Below, in pieces: positions 5,834-7,366 of a DNA stretch of 7,366 bases. The position numbers and the translations under genes are program-made. The DNA comes from Spirochaetota bacterium (GTDB lineage: Bacteria; Spirochaetota; JAGLSM01), in contig JAGLSM010000095.1 of NCBI GenBank assembly GCA_023135745.1, positions 1-7,366 on the forward strand, read 5' to 3'. Numbering within the stretch: the first letter of the stretch is position 1; every line of letters starts with the position of its first letter. The notes beneath the pieces were generated by a model. That model had not been told where the DNA came from. It was given only the letters and a program-made list of their open reading frames with translations, and ran no database searches.

Positions 5834-6571
5834 CTAATCCTCATCCATTTCAAAATTGCTTGATACAGAGCTAACATCATCCTGCTCCTCAAGCTCTTCA
5901 AGAAGACTCATTATCTGCTCACTCTTGTCATTATTCTTTACCTTTATGGACTCACCTGATGTCTGAACTCTCGATACTTCAGAATTTTCGACCTCGATAT
6001 TTTTTTCACGTAAAACAGCCAGTACTTCACTAAATGCATCAGGAGGAGTTAAAACTTCATAAGTATCCCCATATTTTTGAAGATCCTCAGCTCCGGCTTC
6101 AAGAACAATTTCCATTAAATCATCTTCAGCTATCTGCCCGGTATCAATGTTTATAATACCCTTTTTTTCAAACATCCAGGCAACACAGTTTGTTGATCCA
6201 AGACTACCGTTCCTTCTCGACAGAATTTTTCTTATTTCTGCCGCTGTCCTGTTCTTGTTGTCCGTTGTTATTTCCATTATAATAGCAACACCTTCAGGAC
6301 CGTACCCCTCATAAACCATTTCTTCATAGTTAACACCGGACAATTCCCCTGTTCCTTTTTTGATTGCCCTGTCCATTGTATCTTTCGGCAAATTTGCCGC
6401 TTTTGCCTTATCAACAGCTGTTCTTAAACGGGGATTGGCATTAATATCTCCGCCGCCAATTCTAGATGACATGGTAATTTCTTTGATTAGCTTTGTAAAA
6501 ATTTTTCCGCGTTTCGCATCCGCGGCGCCTTTTTTATGTTTAATAGTGGACCATTTAGAATGTCCGGACAT
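5834..6571 (-). CDS. yebC: YebC/TACO1 family translation-associated factor
   Basis: This is a 245-residue full-length member. The N-terminal signature MSGHSKWSTIKHKKGAADAK is intact, followed by KRGKIFTKLIKEI and GGGDINANPRLRTAV. The middle domain carries YEGYGPEGVAIIMEITTDNKNRT (about 87-109) and GSTNCVAWMFEKKG (about 125-138). The C-terminal domain ends in an acidic tail (EELEEQDD, then EMDED). Older annotation calls the family transcriptional regulators. Work on bacterial YebC and mitochondrial TACO1 points to relief of ribosome stalling at proline-rich stretches. The yebC-ruvC neighbourhood is common across bacteria. The ATG at 6571 has AGAGGAG 6 bases upstream, the best ribosome binding site in the window, which suggests strong translation. 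The gene lies 25 bases after the PilZ gene and 5 bases before ruvC. Confidence 0.96.
   Translation of the reverse strand: MSGHSKWSTIKHKKGAADAKRGKIFTKLIKEITMSSRIGGGDINANPRLRTAVDKAKAANLPKDTMDRAIKKGTGELSGVNYEEMVYEGYGPEGVAIIMEITTDNKNRTAAEIRKILSRRNGSLGSTNCVAWMFEKKGIINIDTGQIAEDDLMEIVLEAGAEDLQKYGDTYEVLTPPDAFSEVLAVLREKNIEVENSEVSRVQTSGESIKVKNNDKSEQIMSLLEELEEQDDVSSVSSNFEMDED
5838..5842 (-). promoter_or_regulatory. Ribosome binding site of ruvC, inside yebC
   Basis: On the minus strand this reads GAGGA and overlaps the last coding triplets of yebC. It is 9 bases from the TTG at 5828, which decides the start of ruvC in favour of TTG over the ATG at 5819. Confidence 0.55.
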
Positions 6572-6577
6572 AGCATA

Positions 6578-6584
6578 CTCCTCT
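6578..6584 (-). promoter_or_regulatory. Strong Shine-Dalgarno of yebC
   Basis: On the minus strand this reads AGAGGAG with a 6-base gap to the ATG at 6571. It confirms the yebC start and is the closest match to the anti-Shine-Dalgarno in this window. Confidence 0.6.
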
Positions 6585-6596
6585 TACAAAAGATTA

Positions 6597-7366
6597 TTAA
6601 TTTATTGGTTTTGAATGAAACTTGTACACATACAAAAGAATATTGTTTCTTGTTTTTATATCTATTTTTGCAAATTGCAGATTAATCCTGTAATACCCGT
6701 TTTCTTTTTTTTGAGTCTTTGTTCCCTTAACCTTTGCAATCAGCCTTAATTTTTCTTTTCCTTCAAATGAAAATTCCAGCCTGACAAAAGTTCCGCCCTT
6801 TATATCACTACTTACCTCTATCGCCATACCATTTCCACTTATATTTGTTATAACACCATTGAACTTAATAGTAGAAGACACTTTTGCAACTTTTTGAGAA
6901 TTCTCAATTGAAATTTCAATAGGACGAATAAAAACCGGAACACCGCAGCTAACCCTTAAAAAACGCCGTTTCTGATTTCTGGAAAGCTTTTCCGAATGCT
7001 CAATAAAAATAGCACGCAGATCCTTCCCTTTTAATTCTCCTACAACTTCTGAATTAAAAGAATAACCGGCGTCATTTTCTCTCCAGAAATATGCGTTAAG
7101 CGTTTTGCCCTTCCAATTTATCCGGTCAGAGTTATGTCCTTCAGGAAAGGAACATATTATATAACTTGCCTGTCTGTCAATAACATTGGAAAAGAAATAA
7201 CCAACTTCCGGAAGAGCCAAACGCATTCTTTGATCATTACGAAGTGAATATGTATTTTTTATCCCTTTTTTATACTTGGGTAATGAAAATTCAAATTTAC
7301 GTCTGATACTCATCAGCTTTGAAATTATTATTTCTCTTTGAGCTTCATTTACAGCTGAATTTCTGA
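6597..7366 (-). CDS. YcgR-like PilZ domain protein, probable c-di-GMP receptor, likely cut at its N-terminal end by the window edge
   Basis: Numbered from the ATG at 7313 (238 residues), the protein has a basic N-terminal segment (RRKFEFSLPKYKKG). A YcgR-N-like beta domain (about 22-110, with MRLALPEVGYF and KTLNAYFWR) and a C-terminal PilZ domain (about 112-235) follow. Both c-di-GMP binding motifs are intact: the RxxxR switch as R116-RFL-R120 and the (D/N)xSxxG motif as N157-I-S159-G-N-G162. PilZ receptors of this type adjust motility or surface behaviour by docking on a partner protein. The ATG at 7313 has no convincing Shine-Dalgarno, and the frame stays open for 17 more codons to the window edge, encoding plausible helix (VNEAQREIIISKLMS). 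Spirochaete relatives that I recall carry an N-terminal helical and membrane extension. I therefore treat the gene as probably partial, with 7313 as the fallback start. It is the first visible gene of the yebC-ruvC unit, 25 bases upstream of yebC. Confidence 0.85.
   Translation of the reverse strand, partial: RNSAVNEAQREIIISKLMSIRRKFEFSLPKYKKGIKNTYSLRNDQRMRLALPEVGYFFSNVIDRQASYIICSFPEGHNSDRINWKGKTLNAYFWRENDAGYSFNSEVVGELKGKDLRAIFIEHSEKLSRNQKRRFLRVSCGVPVFIRPIEISIENSQKVAKVSSTIKFNGVITNISGNGMAIEVSSDIKGGTFVRLEFSFEGKEKLRLIAKVKGTKTQKKENGYYRINLQFAKIDIKTRNNILLYVYKFHSKPIN

Noticed and set aside
961..5909. Direct repeat TTCAAGAAGACTCA near 961 and near 5896
   Set aside because: Both copies encode a Ser-Leu-Leu-Glu run in unrelated helices of recG and yebC. 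With only two copies, a coding coincidence is the simplest reading.
6360..6614. Plus-strand open frame of 84 codons
   Set aside because: It is antisense to the highly conserved N-terminal part of yebC and lacks any recognisable feature.

Overview
The window is AT-rich, gene-dense bacterial chromosome with almost no intergenic space. It looks like core genome of a free-living or host-associated bacterium, with no transposase, integrase, phage gene, tRNA, rRNA or CRISPR array visible. The set of families (a YcgR-like PilZ protein whose frame runs on upstream, a DUF2225 zinc-ribbon protein, a STAS protein with the ISSAGWG motif, and a divergent sigma-like protein) reminds me most of Spirochaetota. 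That assignment is inference from family flavour, not from a marker gene.

Layout. Left block, minus strand, transcribed right to left from about 3400: a YpdA-like FAD/NAD(P)H oxidoreductase, then a DUF2225 protein, then recG, which runs off the left edge. These three lie 22 bp and 1 bp apart and look like one operon. Centre, plus strand: a short STAS (anti-sigma-antagonist type) gene and a membrane-anchored DUF218/YdcF gene 4 bp apart. They diverge from the oxidoreductase across a 70-82 bp region that carries a palindromic -10-like element. Right block, minus strand, transcribed right to left: a PilZ (c-di-GMP receptor type) gene running off the right edge, then yebC, ruvC and a sigma-70-like gene. 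The sigma-like gene converges on the YdcF gene with a 32 bp overlap of coding ends.

How the genes fit together. RecG and RuvC both act on branched DNA, and YebC is a translation/regulatory factor often found beside ruvC. The usual partners ruvA and ruvB do not follow ruvC here. Instead there is an unusual sigma-like protein with an ECF-type region 2, a degenerate region-4-like segment, a long charged helical insert and a second, better-preserved C-terminal HTH. It faces a STAS protein that keeps the phosphoacceptor serine. A regulatory link between the two is possible, but no RsbW-type kinase is present in the window. The most distinctive points are this sigma-like protein, a sigma-E-like -35 motif just upstream of it, a terminator-like hairpin buried in the opposing YdcF gene, and a YpdA homologue that lacks the active-site-associated cysteine of staphylococcal YpdA.

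No gene-free stretch longer than 300 bases occurs. Three of the seven complete genes (DUF2225, YdcF, ruvC) appear to start with TTG.
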